From Candidatus Saccharimonadota bacterium (GTDB lineage Bacteria > Patescibacteriota > Saccharimonadia > UBA4664): a stretch of DNA of 15,754 bases. Positions 5,941 through 11,667 of the stretch are shown here, in pieces; the first letter of the stretch is position 1; the number at the start of each line of letters is the position of its first letter. The stretch is from assembly GCA_029237755.1 (NCBI GenBank), contig JAQZBT010000007.1:1-15754 (forward strand). Reading direction: 5' to 3'. The translations under genes and the position numbers were made by a program. The notes under the pieces are model-generated. The model was not told the origin of the DNA and ran no database searches. It worked only from the letters and a program-made list of their open reading frames with translations.

Positions 5941-6489
5941 ATGGTATTTGTACGTTGGCTGGCAGCGATGGCGCTGGCGGCACTCTTGCTGAGCGCCGGC
6001 ACGACGGCTTCGGCCCAGGGTCCGCCCTCGCCTGATCCGGGCGGTACCGCCACTCCCGGTTGGGCACTGACGGCGCCGACCGAGGACCCGACCGGGGAGC
6101 CAATGCCCTACCCGACCGGGCTCCCCATCGAGCCGGGGTACTGCCACGAGGCTCACTTCTGGTCGTCGGACTTCACACTCATTGTCGAGATCTGGCCCGA
6201 CGGCGGCTACACCGACTTGTCTGGGGAGTACGGCGGTATGATCACCGTCTCCGACGACGCCGTTCACCTTACCCGCTCGTCTCACGAGTTCCAGGCGGGC
6301 GATGCGCTGACCTGGACCAAAGACGGCAACGTCGAGGTCATCGAGGTCCGCGCTGCCTGGGTCGACCAGAACTACAACGTCACGGCCGACGAGGCCCTGC
6401 CGGTCGACCAGACCACCGTCGGGGTCAAAACCGGCATGAGGGCGGTGGCGCAGTTGGTGGTATGCGCCAAGCACAAAGGGTTGTTCTGA
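5941..6489 (+). CDS. Exported protein of unknown function (182 aa)
   Basis: A signal peptide is clear: MVFVRWLAA followed by a Leu/Ala core and a likely signal peptidase I site after ASA (residue 25). A Pro/Gly/Thr-rich linker (26-63) leads to a compact domain of about 115 residues. This domain has only two cysteines, C68 (PGYCHEA) and C175 (LVVCAKH), placed near its ends as if forming one clamp disulfide. The alternating pattern (FTLIVEIWPDGGYTDLSG, then NVEVIEVRAAW) suggests a beta-rich fold. I recognise no family. It has its own promoter, Shine-Dalgarno and terminator, so it is transcribed alone. The next gene downstream is a second exported orphan with the same transcriptional layout. Confidence 0.8.
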   Translation: MVFVRWLAAMALAALLLSAGTTASAQGPPSPDPGGTATPGWALTAPTEDPTGEPMPYPTGLPIEPGYCHEAHFWSSDFTLIVEIWPDGGYTDLSGEYGGMITVSDDAVHLTRSSHEFQAGDALTWTKDGNVEVIEVRAAWVDQNYNVTADEALPVDQTTVGVKTGMRAVAQLVVCAKHKGLF

Positions 6490-6500
6490 ACCTTCAGTCT

Positions 6501-6522
6501 GGCCCCGGGTATACCCGGGGCC
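6501..6522 (+). terminator. Perfect GC palindrome downstream of the 182-aa gene (no T-run)
   Basis: A 22-bp perfect palindrome: the arm GGCCCCGGG, a central TATA and the arm CCCGGGGCC. As RNA it gives a 9-bp all-GC stem with a UAUA loop, 11 nt after the stop. No T-run follows, so alone it should not terminate; it may act as a 3' end stabiliser or assist the terminator 25 bp downstream. Confidence 0.6.
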
Positions 6523-6547
6523 GGGCGACCGCTGCTCTTATCTGTTG

Positions 6548-6572
6548 CAGGCCCTGTTTGGGGCCTGTTTTT
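6548..6572 (+). terminator. Rho-independent terminator of the 182-aa gene
   Basis: CAGGCCC (6548-6554) pairs with GGGCCTG (6561-6567) around TGTTTG and is followed at once by five T (6568-6572). The next promoter starts 3 nt later, so the two units are cleanly separated. Confidence 0.8.
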
Positions 6573-6575
6573 GTA

Positions 6576-6604
6576 TTGACAATTTGTACTTCTTATGCTA
6601 TTAT
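6576..6604 (+). promoter_or_regulatory. Near-consensus promoter for the 207-aa membrane-anchored protein
   Basis: TTGACA (6576-6581), 17 bp, TATTAT (6599-6604), with TGC just before the -10 (extended -10). It is one of the strongest promoters in the window. The predicted leader is about 86 nt to GTG 6697; I see only a weak 5-bp stem (TCCGC/GCGGA) in it and no known riboswitch. Confidence 0.8.
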
Positions 6605-6696
6605 TGTGCGGTTGTATTTGCTGCTTGCACCAGATACACCGTACCGCGATCCGCGCCCTGCGGACCGTAGAACCCGACCGAGAGAGAGATTTTTTC

Positions 6697-7320
6697 GTGA
6701 AGAAGAACACCCCTATCCAGCCCCGTCGTTTCCGTCGGAGCCGTGTCCTCAACGTGCTAATCGGCGCTGCCGTGTGCACCTTGGTGATAGCGATCATCGT
6801 CGCGATCCGGAGTCTGCCTGAGGTGTCCGCACCGAACGAAACTCCCCGCGATGACATTGCCAGCGCAGCTGCCCTGGCTCCGGCTACGGCAACGGCCACG
6901 ACGCCACCTTCCGCTCAGCGGAAGGGCGCCTGCATGAGCCCCGGCGCCGTGCTGACGGAGGACTACACCTTCGTATACATGGTCGCCGACGGCGAGCCAC
7001 GCGCCTACATCGGGAAGGACCCTGTCCATCCCGACGCCGCACCCGACTGGGTATCCGGCACTGGCCTCTGGGAAGAGCCCGTCAACAGGGTATACCGGTG
7101 GTCAGTATCAGGCGAAGTTGGCATACCCGACAGCGGAGCGATGGCCATCGTGGCCTACACCACCGCCAGCGGCAAGTGCAAGTCGAAGCCCCTTCTTGCG
7201 AAGGTTGGCAAGACCGGCAAAGACTTCGGCGGCAAGTGGATCCCCGACACCCAGTTCACGTTCGAGCTCCCTAAGGGCGCGAGCATGGACTGGGCCTTGA
7301 TCCAAGGCTCCGAAGTCTGA
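6697..7320 (+). CDS. Membrane-anchored extracytoplasmic protein of unknown function (207 aa)
   Basis: Start is GTG 6697, preceded by GAGAGAGA (6682-6689); the longer frame from 6595 would begin inside the promoter and is rejected. A basic N-terminus (KKNTPIQPRRFRRSR) precedes one membrane helix at about 17-38, typical of an N-in, C-out anchor. An Ala/Thr/Pro-rich spacer runs to about 74. The remaining 130 residues form a domain with two cysteines, C79 (GACMSPG) and C161 (GKCKSK), and a Trp/Tyr-rich middle (DWVSGTGLWEE, RVYRWSVSGE). The fold looks beta-rich; no family is recognised. It resembles the preceding 182-residue protein only in general plan (export signal, Pro/Thr spacer, one two-Cys domain). 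It is monocistronic with its own strong promoter and terminator. Confidence 0.75.
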   Translation: MKKNTPIQPRRFRRSRVLNVLIGAAVCTLVIAIIVAIRSLPEVSAPNETPRDDIASAAALAPATATATTPPSAQRKGACMSPGAVLTEDYTFVYMVADGEPRAYIGKDPVHPDAAPDWVSGTGLWEEPVNRVYRWSVSGEVGIPDSGAMAIVAYTTASGKCKSKPLLAKVGKTGKDFGGKWIPDTQFTFELPKGASMDWALIQGSEV

Positions 7321-7347
7321 CGCCTGACGGTGTCACTCTCGGCGGAA

Positions 7348-7376
7348 GCCGGGTGGTCCCCCAAGGGACCCCCGGC
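7348..7376 (+). terminator. Strong hairpin downstream of the 207-aa gene (no T-run)
   Basis: GCCGGG and GGTCCC (7348-7360, separated by one bulged T at 7354) pair with GGGACC and CCCGGC (7365-7376) around a CCAA loop: a 12-bp stem. No T-run follows. It sits between the stop and the true terminator, the same arrangement as at 6501-6572. Confidence 0.55.
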
Positions 7377-7397
7377 CAAGCCTGCAATTATTCGAAA

Positions 7398-7422
7398 GGC
7401 CGCCCGTTTGGGCGGTCTTTTT
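7398..7422 (+). terminator. Rho-independent, probably bidirectional terminator
   Basis: GGCCGCCC (7398-7405) pairs with GGGCGGTC (7410-7417, one G-T pair) around GTTT, followed by five T (7418-7422). On the minus strand the same stem is followed by TTT, so it may also end the transketolase-aldolase operon, whose last stop codon (7423-7421) overlaps the T-run. Confidence 0.8.
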
Positions 7423-7696
7423 ATTGGAGGAATTCGGCGTTGCTTTCGGGGCTGGAGGTAGGCGAGGGCGAAGGGCTGGCGCTGCGTCGCGGCGTGAGGG
7501 TCGGAGACGGGGTCGGGCTTTCGCTCGGGGAGGCGCTGGGACTGGCGGAGGGACTAGCCACGACAGTAGGCGTGGGAGTAAGGACGGGGGCGCTGGCCGA
7601 GCCGAGACGGAACATGGCGTAGACGATGGCGATGACGATGACGATGCCGGCAATCACGGCGATGGCGATGCTGTCAGCGTAGCCTTTAACGTTCAT
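7421..7696 (-). CDS. Small membrane protein with Ser/Pro/Thr-rich tail (91 aa)
   Basis: A single hydrophobic helix at about 9-29 (IAIAVIAGIVIVIAIVYAMF) is followed by a low-complexity tail of alternating Ser, Pro, Ala and Thr (ASPSASPSASPSESPTPSP). This resembles wall-spanning or glycosylated linkers, but no globular domain follows. Start is ATG 7696, overlapping the end of the aldolase gene by 11 bp with GGAAGG just upstream, so translation is probably coupled. It is the last gene of the operon; its TAA lies in the terminator's T-run. No function can be assigned. The tail is presumably extracytoplasmic. Confidence 0.7.
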   Translation of the reverse strand: MNVKGYADSIAIAVIAGIVIVIAIVYAMFRLGSASAPVLTPTPTVVASPSASPSASPSESPTPSPTLTPRRSASPSPSPTSSPESNAEFLQ

Positions 7697-8579
7697 TGGC
7701 CTTCCCCGCCGAGCCGAAGATTTCGAGCTTGAGTTCGACTACGTCCTGCACACCCTTGATGACTTCGGGCATGAGTTTGACGATGGCGTATTCTTTGGGA
7801 TTATCGGCTAGCACTTTTTCCAAGCCGGCCCGGAAGGCTTTGCGCATTTCAGAGTTGATGTTGATCTTCGAGATACCGCCGGCAACGGCGCCGCGGAAGT
7901 GGTCCTCGGGAGTACCGGAGCCGCCATGCAATGAGAGGTAGCCCGGTACGGCAGCGCGGATCTGTGCGAGCAGGTCGAGGTCGAGTTGCTTGGGGACAGG
8001 ATAGAGACCGTGGAGGTTGCCGATGGCGACGGCAAAGGTGTCGATGCCGGTGGCGTCGATGAAGCCTTTGGCCTCTTCCGGCGTGCTGAAGGTCTTGCGG
8101 ATCTCGTCGTAGTTGATGTCCTCGGTGTGGACGTTGGAGGAACCGCCAAAGTAGTGGGGCTCGGACTCGACAAGCGCGCCGGTCGTCTTGGCATATTCGA
8201 CGACTTCTTTGGTGGCGGCGATGATCTCTTCATCGGTGGCGTCTTTCTTGGCTTGCGACAGATCGATATGGATGAACTCGTAACCGGCGTCGATGCCGGC
8301 CTTAGCAGCCTCGACAGTGGGGCTGTGGTCAAGGTTGATGTACATCTCAATATCGTACTCATGGCGGTAGTTGTCGACCAGGCAGCGGACGTTGTGCAGA
8401 CCCATGGCCTCGACCTCGCCGGCACTGACTTCGACCAATACCGGAGACTGCTTGGCTTGGGCCGCGCGGGCGATGGCGATCAGCGTTTCCTGGTTATCGA
8501 TATTGAACGCGCCGAGGGCAAACTTCTCGGCTTTGGTACGGGCATAGAGTGCGCGGGCAGCTTCGAAATTGGCTTTCAT
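7686..8579 (-). CDS. fba: Class II fructose-1,6-bisphosphate aldolase
   Basis: Zinc-dependent aldolase, reversibly splitting fructose-1,6-bisphosphate into dihydroxyacetone phosphate and glyceraldehyde-3-phosphate; 297 residues, usual for the family. Seen: FNIDNQETL near the N-terminus, INLDHS with D84/H85 (catalytic Asp and first zinc His), AIGNLHGLY with H190, and SLHGGSGTPEDHFRGAVAGG with H218 and the phosphate-binding loop, then KININS. The usual ExxxGxxGG block appears as ESEPHYFGGSSN, which is divergent, so tagatose-bisphosphate or another sugar is possible. Start ATG 8579 carries AAGGA upstream, inside the end of the preceding gene (2-bp gap). The longer frame upstream lies in another frame of that gene and is rejected. 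It sits in one operon with both transketolase subunits, linking lower glycolysis and the non-oxidative pentose phosphate route. Confidence 0.93.
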   Translation of the reverse strand: MKANFEAARALYARTKAEKFALGAFNIDNQETLIAIARAAQAKQSPVLVEVSAGEVEAMGLHNVRCLVDNYRHEYDIEMYINLDHSPTVEAAKAGIDAGYEFIHIDLSQAKKDATDEEIIAATKEVVEYAKTTGALVESEPHYFGGSSNVHTEDINYDEIRKTFSTPEEAKGFIDATGIDTFAVAIGNLHGLYPVPKQLDLDLLAQIRAAVPGYLSLHGGSGTPEDHFRGAVAGGISKININSEMRKAFRAGLEKVLADNPKEYAIVKLMPEVIKGVQDVVELKLEIFGSAGKANER

Positions 8580-8581
8580 GG

Positions 8582-9064
8582 CTATCCTTTCTTCAACGTG
8601 TTGGGCTTGGGCAAGGCGCCGGCGGTGGCTATCCACCAGCCTACCATGTAGAAACCGCCGGGCGCGAGGAAGAGCAGGGCCGGTTGCCACCAGTCGCTGG
8701 GGTCGACGGTTAACGGCGCGTTGACGTAACTGGCGGAGAAAGCGGACAGGGCAGTGGCGGCAGTGAGGATAGTGGCCACAACGGCCCCGGAAATGACCCG
8801 GCTGCGGCTGGTGCGAGCACCCCAACGATTGAGGCCGGCGACCAATACCAGGAAGCCCAAACCGTAGAGAAGTAAACCGACCGCTATCGAGCCGGTGGTG
8901 ACGAGCTGACTGAGGGTCTCAAGTTCATCGAGGGAGGTGTTGGGTGTCCAGGGCACCAGGTAGGCAGCGAGACTAAGCACAAATGAAGAGAACGTGATGC
9001 TGAGCAGCCCGGCAAAGAAGGCGATGAGGTAGTGAATGTCGGCACGAGAGGCGACGCGGGTCAT
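8582..9064 (-). CDS. Four-helix integral membrane protein of unknown function (160 aa)
   Basis: Hydrophobic segments at about 11-35, 52-78, 87-110 and 126-147 predict four membrane helices. Short loops include a basic cytoplasmic one (NRWGARTSRSR) and the C-terminal KPNTLKKG. No signature motif or known family is recognised. ATG 9064 follows the transketolase C-subunit stop by 2 bp with AAGGAC upstream; its own stop is 2 bp before the aldolase ATG. Position between two sugar-phosphate enzymes is the only clue to its role. Confidence 0.8.
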   Translation of the reverse strand: MTRVASRADIHYLIAFFAGLLSITFSSFVLSLAAYLVPWTPNTSLDELETLSQLVTTGSIAVGLLLYGLGFLVLVAGLNRWGARTSRSRVISGAVVATILTAATALSAFSASYVNAPLTVDPSDWWQPALLFLAPGGFYMVGWWIATAGALPKPNTLKKG

Positions 9065-9066
9065 AG

Positions 9067-10056
9067 TTAGTCCTTTTTGCGCTTTATAACTTCGCGGGCG
9101 GCTTCGGCGATATGGGGCGCTGTCAGGCCGAAGTGTTTGAGCAACTCATTGGGTTCGCCGGACTCGCCGAAGCGGTCGAGCATACCAACGCGGCGCAGAG
9201 GCGCCGGGTGGTAATCGGCCAGGGCCTCGGCTACGGCGCCACCCAGGCCCCCGGCGATCTGGCCCTCTTCGGCGGTTACGACAGCACCGGTCTTGCGCAC
9301 GGAGGCGGTGATGGTGATGAAGTCGAGCGGTTTGATGACAGCGGCGTTGATTACCTCGGCCTCGATCTTGTGTTTGGCCAGCTCTTCAGCGGCCATCAGT
9401 GCCTGGTAGACCATGGTGCCGCAGGCCACGATGGTGACGTGCTTGCCCAGGCGGAGCACCTGCGCCTTGGAGAGTGAGAATGGTGAGTTTTCGGTCGTGA
9501 TGACGGGAGACTTCTCGCGCGCCAGGCGGATGTAGGCGGGCGTGGAGGTTTTGGCGAGGGCAATGGTGGCCTTCTCGGCTTCAATGGCGTCAGCGGGGGC
9601 GACAACGGTCATATGAGGCAGTACGCGCATGAGGGCGATGTCTTCGAGCATCTGGTGGGTGGCGCCGTCGGGACCGACACTGACACCGGCATGGGAGCCG
9701 ACGATCTTAACCGGGATTTCGTTGAGGCAGATGGTGGTGCGGATCTGCTCCCAGTTGCGGCCGGGCGAGAAGGCGGCGTAGGAAGAGACGAAGGGAATCT
9801 TGCCGGCCAGAGCCATGCCGGCGGCGACGGTGACGAGGTTCTGCTCGGCTACGCCGATCTCGACGAAACGATCGGGGAAGGACTTGGCAAACTCCCCCAT
9901 CTTGGTCGACTCGGTGAGGTCGGCGCAAAGTGCCACGATCTGCTTGTCGCGGGTGCCGGCTTCGAGGAGGCCGCGGCCGAAACCGGAGCGGATCGGCTCC
10001 TGCTTGATCTCTTTGCTGGTGAGGTCGGGGTTGAGGTGCTGCTGAGGGTCGATCAC
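9067..10056 (-). CDS. Transketolase, C-terminal subunit (split enzyme)
   Basis: Carries the pyrimidine-binding and C-terminal domains of a two-subunit transketolase; with the N subunit it transfers two-carbon ketol units between sugar phosphates, using thiamine diphosphate. 329 residues. Seen: ALCADLTEST near residue 42, EIGVAEQNLVTVAAGMALAG with the catalytic Glu at about 71 that activates the cofactor, SYAAF, GSHAGVSVGPDGATHQ, and the C-terminal domain (VVTAEEGQIAGGLGGAVAE). Start is GTG 10056, overlapping the stop of a 46-residue membrane peptide as GTGA, a classical coupling junction. It is followed 2 bp later by a four-helix membrane protein gene. Confidence 0.93.
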   Translation of the reverse strand: MIDPQQHLNPDLTSKEIKQEPIRSGFGRGLLEAGTRDKQIVALCADLTESTKMGEFAKSFPDRFVEIGVAEQNLVTVAAGMALAGKIPFVSSYAAFSPGRNWEQIRTTICLNEIPVKIVGSHAGVSVGPDGATHQMLEDIALMRVLPHMTVVAPADAIEAEKATIALAKTSTPAYIRLAREKSPVITTENSPFSLSKAQVLRLGKHVTIVACGTMVYQALMAAEELAKHKIEAEVINAAVIKPLDFITITASVRKTGAVVTAEEGQIAGGLGGAVAEALADYHPAPLRRVGMLDRFGESGEPNELLKHFGLTAPHIAEAAREVIKRKKD

Positions 10057-10193
10057 TTCTTATTGGCTCCAGGTGTCTTAGTACGGCGCAGCAGTCTAAA
10101 AGCAACTAACAGCCCCGCTGAGATGGCGACAAATGCCACTACCGCAACAGCAAGTTCATTGGGATCGATTACAAATCGGTTGCTCAAGTCCAC
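10053..10193 (-). CDS. 46-residue membrane peptide encoded between the two transketolase subunits
   Basis: This short frame starts with GTG (10193-10191) and ends with TGA (10055-10053). Its product is an acidic to neutral N-terminus (MDLSNRFVIDPNE), a single hydrophobic helix at about 14-32 (LAVAVVAFVAISAGLLVAF) and a basic tail (RLLRRTKTPGANKK), predicting N-out, C-in topology. Support that it is real: the start overlaps the transketolase N stop by one base (TAGTG), AGGGGAGAG stands about 8 nt ahead of the GTG, and the stop overlaps the transketolase C start as GTGA. It therefore fills the whole gap between the subunit genes. No family is recognised. It might tether or modulate the enzyme at the membrane, or simply couple translation of the two halves. 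Confidence 0.75.
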   Translation of the reverse strand: MDLSNRFVIDPNELAVAVVAFVAISAGLLVAFRLLRRTKTPGANKK

Positions 10194-11065
10194 TACTCGT
10201 GCTCTCCCCTAATCCGGCCGCCCAACGTGCGCAGATCATGCAGAGCCACCTGCGCCTGCTTGGCCTTGGGCGGGTCGCCGGGCAGTTCGAGGGTGCCGGG
10301 CGGGTTGCCATGCCAGTGGTAGTCGTACTCCATGTAGCCGACGCCCTTGCCGGCGATGGTGTGGGCAATGATGACGGTCGGGGCCTCGACGACAGCTTTG
10401 GCAAGATTGAAGGCTGAAATGAGGGCATCGATGTTGTGTCCGTCGACTTCGATGACGTGCCAGCCGAAAGCGGCCCACTTCTGGCGCAAGTCACCCATGG
10501 GCATGACGAGCTCGGTGGGACCGTCGATCTGGATATTGTTGCGGTCAACGACGACCGTCAGGTTGTTGAGTTTGTTCTTGGCGGCAAACATGATGCCTTC
10601 CCAGATGTTGCCCTCGTCGAGCTCGCCGTCGCCTGTGACGCAGAAGACGCGGGCGGTCTTGCCGTCCATCCTGAGCGCCAGCGCGTGGCCGGCAGCCTGG
10701 CTGAGGCCTGAGCCGAGCGGGCCGGAGGTTGATTCCAGTCCGGGCAGGCGCAGGCGTTCGGGGTGACCCTGGAGGCGCGAGCCAAACTTGCGCAAGGTCG
10801 CCAACTCTTTGACCGGGAAGTAGCCGGCGCGAGCCATGGTGGCGTAACGGACCGGCACGCAGTGGCCGTTACTGAGGAAGAGGCGGTCGCGGTCTTCCCA
10901 GTCGGGCTGCTTGGGCCGGTGGTTCATGATTTCGAAATAGAGAACAGTAAAAATGTCGGCCAGGTCGAGCGGACCGGCGGAGTGGCCGCTGCCCGCTTCG
11001 ACGAGCATCTCGATAATGTCCTGGCGAATCTGGTTGGCCTGGAGTTCAAGTTGACGGTGCGTCAT
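10193..11065 (-). CDS. Transketolase, N-terminal subunit (split enzyme)
   Basis: Holds the pyrophosphate-binding domain of transketolase; 290 residues, normal for the split form. Seen: AGSGHSAGPLDLADIFTVLY with His28, LSNGH with His67, GHP at 100-102, STSGPLGSGLSQAAGHALA, and the thiamine diphosphate/metal motif GDGELDEGN (145-153) ending in VVVDRNNIQIDG. Start ATG 11065 is preceded by the 25-bp element that also precedes the DUF3592-like gene; no good Shine-Dalgarno is present at the usual distance (AAAAAAGG is 13 nt or more away). The longer frame to 11194 would overlap the upstream gene and adds no homologous sequence. The gene begins 32 bp after the DUF3592-like gene and overlaps the 46-residue peptide by one base. 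Confidence 0.93.
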   Translation of the reverse strand: MTHRQLELQANQIRQDIIEMLVEAGSGHSAGPLDLADIFTVLYFEIMNHRPKQPDWEDRDRLFLSNGHCVPVRYATMARAGYFPVKELATLRKFGSRLQGHPERLRLPGLESTSGPLGSGLSQAAGHALALRMDGKTARVFCVTGDGELDEGNIWEGIMFAAKNKLNNLTVVVDRNNIQIDGPTELVMPMGDLRQKWAAFGWHVIEVDGHNIDALISAFNLAKAVVEAPTVIIAHTIAGKGVGYMEYDYHWHGNPPGTLELPGDPPKAKQAQVALHDLRTLGGRIRGEHE

Positions 11066-11081
11066 GGTATAACCATAACCT
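11057..11081 (-). repeat. Start-site repeat, copy 1 (transketolase N)
   Basis: A 25-bp stretch covering the leader and first codons of the transketolase N gene. It matches positions 11572-11596 at 22 of 25 bases. In gene orientation it reads AGGTTATGGTTAT, two variable bases, CATGAC, one variable base, CAC. The core is a tandem GGTTAT; TATGGT lies exactly 6 nt ahead of the ATG, as a -10 box would in a leaderless promoter. Confidence 0.7.
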
Positions 11082-11097
11082 TTTTTGGGTAGGCGCG

Positions 11098-11580
11098 CTA
11101 GTGGCGGCGACGGGCGAATTCGCGGCGGTAGGCGTTGCGACCCATGACGGCAAAAAACGCCGCTGCCACGAGGAAGCCTAGCGGTGGAAGCCACACTTCC
11201 GGGAAGGACGGAATCGCTGCGACAGGGATCTGCCGCGATGGGTCTTCAGGTAAGTAGTAGAGCTTGATATCAGTTGTCTGCTCGGCTTCTGGGAAGTCGG
11301 CGTAGCTGGCGTCGATACGGGTGCCACTCAAATCCCTGAAGTGGTAATAGGCAGTTGTGACCGTACACGATTTGCACCCGCGCCGATCCTCGATCTTGTC
11401 GATCTGAGCAACGGCCAGGAGACCATGCTGTTGGAGATAGAGGCCTTCTGAGCGCTGTTGCACGGTGCGGTTCAACCACACGCCGGAGGCCAGGACACAG
11501 GCCAAAGCCAATATCCCAAACACCATGACGGCCGCGGCCGCGGACTGGGTTTTGCGGGGTTTGGGTCTGGCGTGGGTCAT
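11098..11580 (-). CDS. DUF3592-like two-helix membrane protein (160 aa)
   Basis: Two membrane helices, at about 14-36 and 129-147, flank an extracytoplasmic domain. The domain has a strand-rich pattern (GLLAVAQIDKIEDRR, AYYHFRDLSGTRIDA, DIKLYYLPEDPSRQIP) resembling DUF3592, in which a small SH3-like domain sits between two helices; function is unknown. A CKSC pair at 69-72 could form a redox or structural disulfide. The tail is basic (RREFARRRH). ATG 11580 is chosen because the same 25-bp element surrounds it and the transketolase ATG; an in-frame ATG at 11607 is possible. It follows the GH6 terminator and is probably the first gene of the transketolase-aldolase operon. Confidence 0.75.
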   Translation of the reverse strand: MTHARPKPRKTQSAAAAVMVFGILALACVLASGVWLNRTVQQRSEGLYLQQHGLLAVAQIDKIEDRRGCKSCTVTTAYYHFRDLSGTRIDASYADFPEAEQTTDIKLYYLPEDPSRQIPVAAIPSFPEVWLPPLGFLVAAAFFAVMGRNAYRREFARRRH

Positions 11581-11596
11581 GACATAACCATAACCT
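11572..11596 (-). repeat. Start-site repeat, copy 2 (DUF3592-like gene)
   Basis: Second copy of the 25-bp element, differing from copy 1 at 3 positions. It again covers the leader and the first codons (Met-Thr-His in both genes), with tandem GGTTAT and TATGGT 6 nt ahead of the ATG. No -35 box is evident at 16-18 bp upstream. Confidence 0.7.
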
Positions 11597-11616
11597 GTTT
11601 TGCACATAAAACGCGA

Positions 11617-11646
11617 AAGGCCCCCGACGTCGTTGTCGGAGGCCTT
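11617..11646 (-). terminator. Terminator of the GH6 gene
   Basis: AAGGCC + CCGAC (11617-11628, with one mismatch at 11623) pairs with GTCGG + GGCCTT (11635-11646) around a 6-nt loop. In minus-strand orientation the stem ends in CCTTTCGCGTTTT, a broken T-run. It begins 22 nt after the GH6 stop codon. Confidence 0.65.
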
Positions 11647-11667
11647 CAAGAAGTATGGAAGCGAACG

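Noticed and set aside
6595..6696. Extended start of the 207-residue protein
   Set aside because: It begins within the promoter; the GAGAGAGA plus GTG at 6697 gives the normal basic N-terminus and helix.
6605..6696. Possible riboswitch in the 86-nt leader of the 207-residue gene
   Set aside because: Only a weak 5-bp stem is visible, with no conserved motif of a known riboswitch class.
7437..7570. Simple-sequence stretch that could be read as a tandem DNA repeat or CRISPR-like array
   Set aside because: It is the coding sequence of the Ser/Pro/Ala/Thr-rich tail; units are irregular and there are no conserved repeats with spacers.
7986..8651. A 221-codon plus-strand frame opposite the aldolase gene
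   Set aside because: It is antisense to a well-supported aldolase, has reverse-complement composition, and has no start signals.
8580..8825. N-terminal extension of the aldolase
   Set aside because: It overlaps the four-helix membrane protein gene in another frame and carries no family similarity; ATG 8579 matches the usual aldolase N-terminus.
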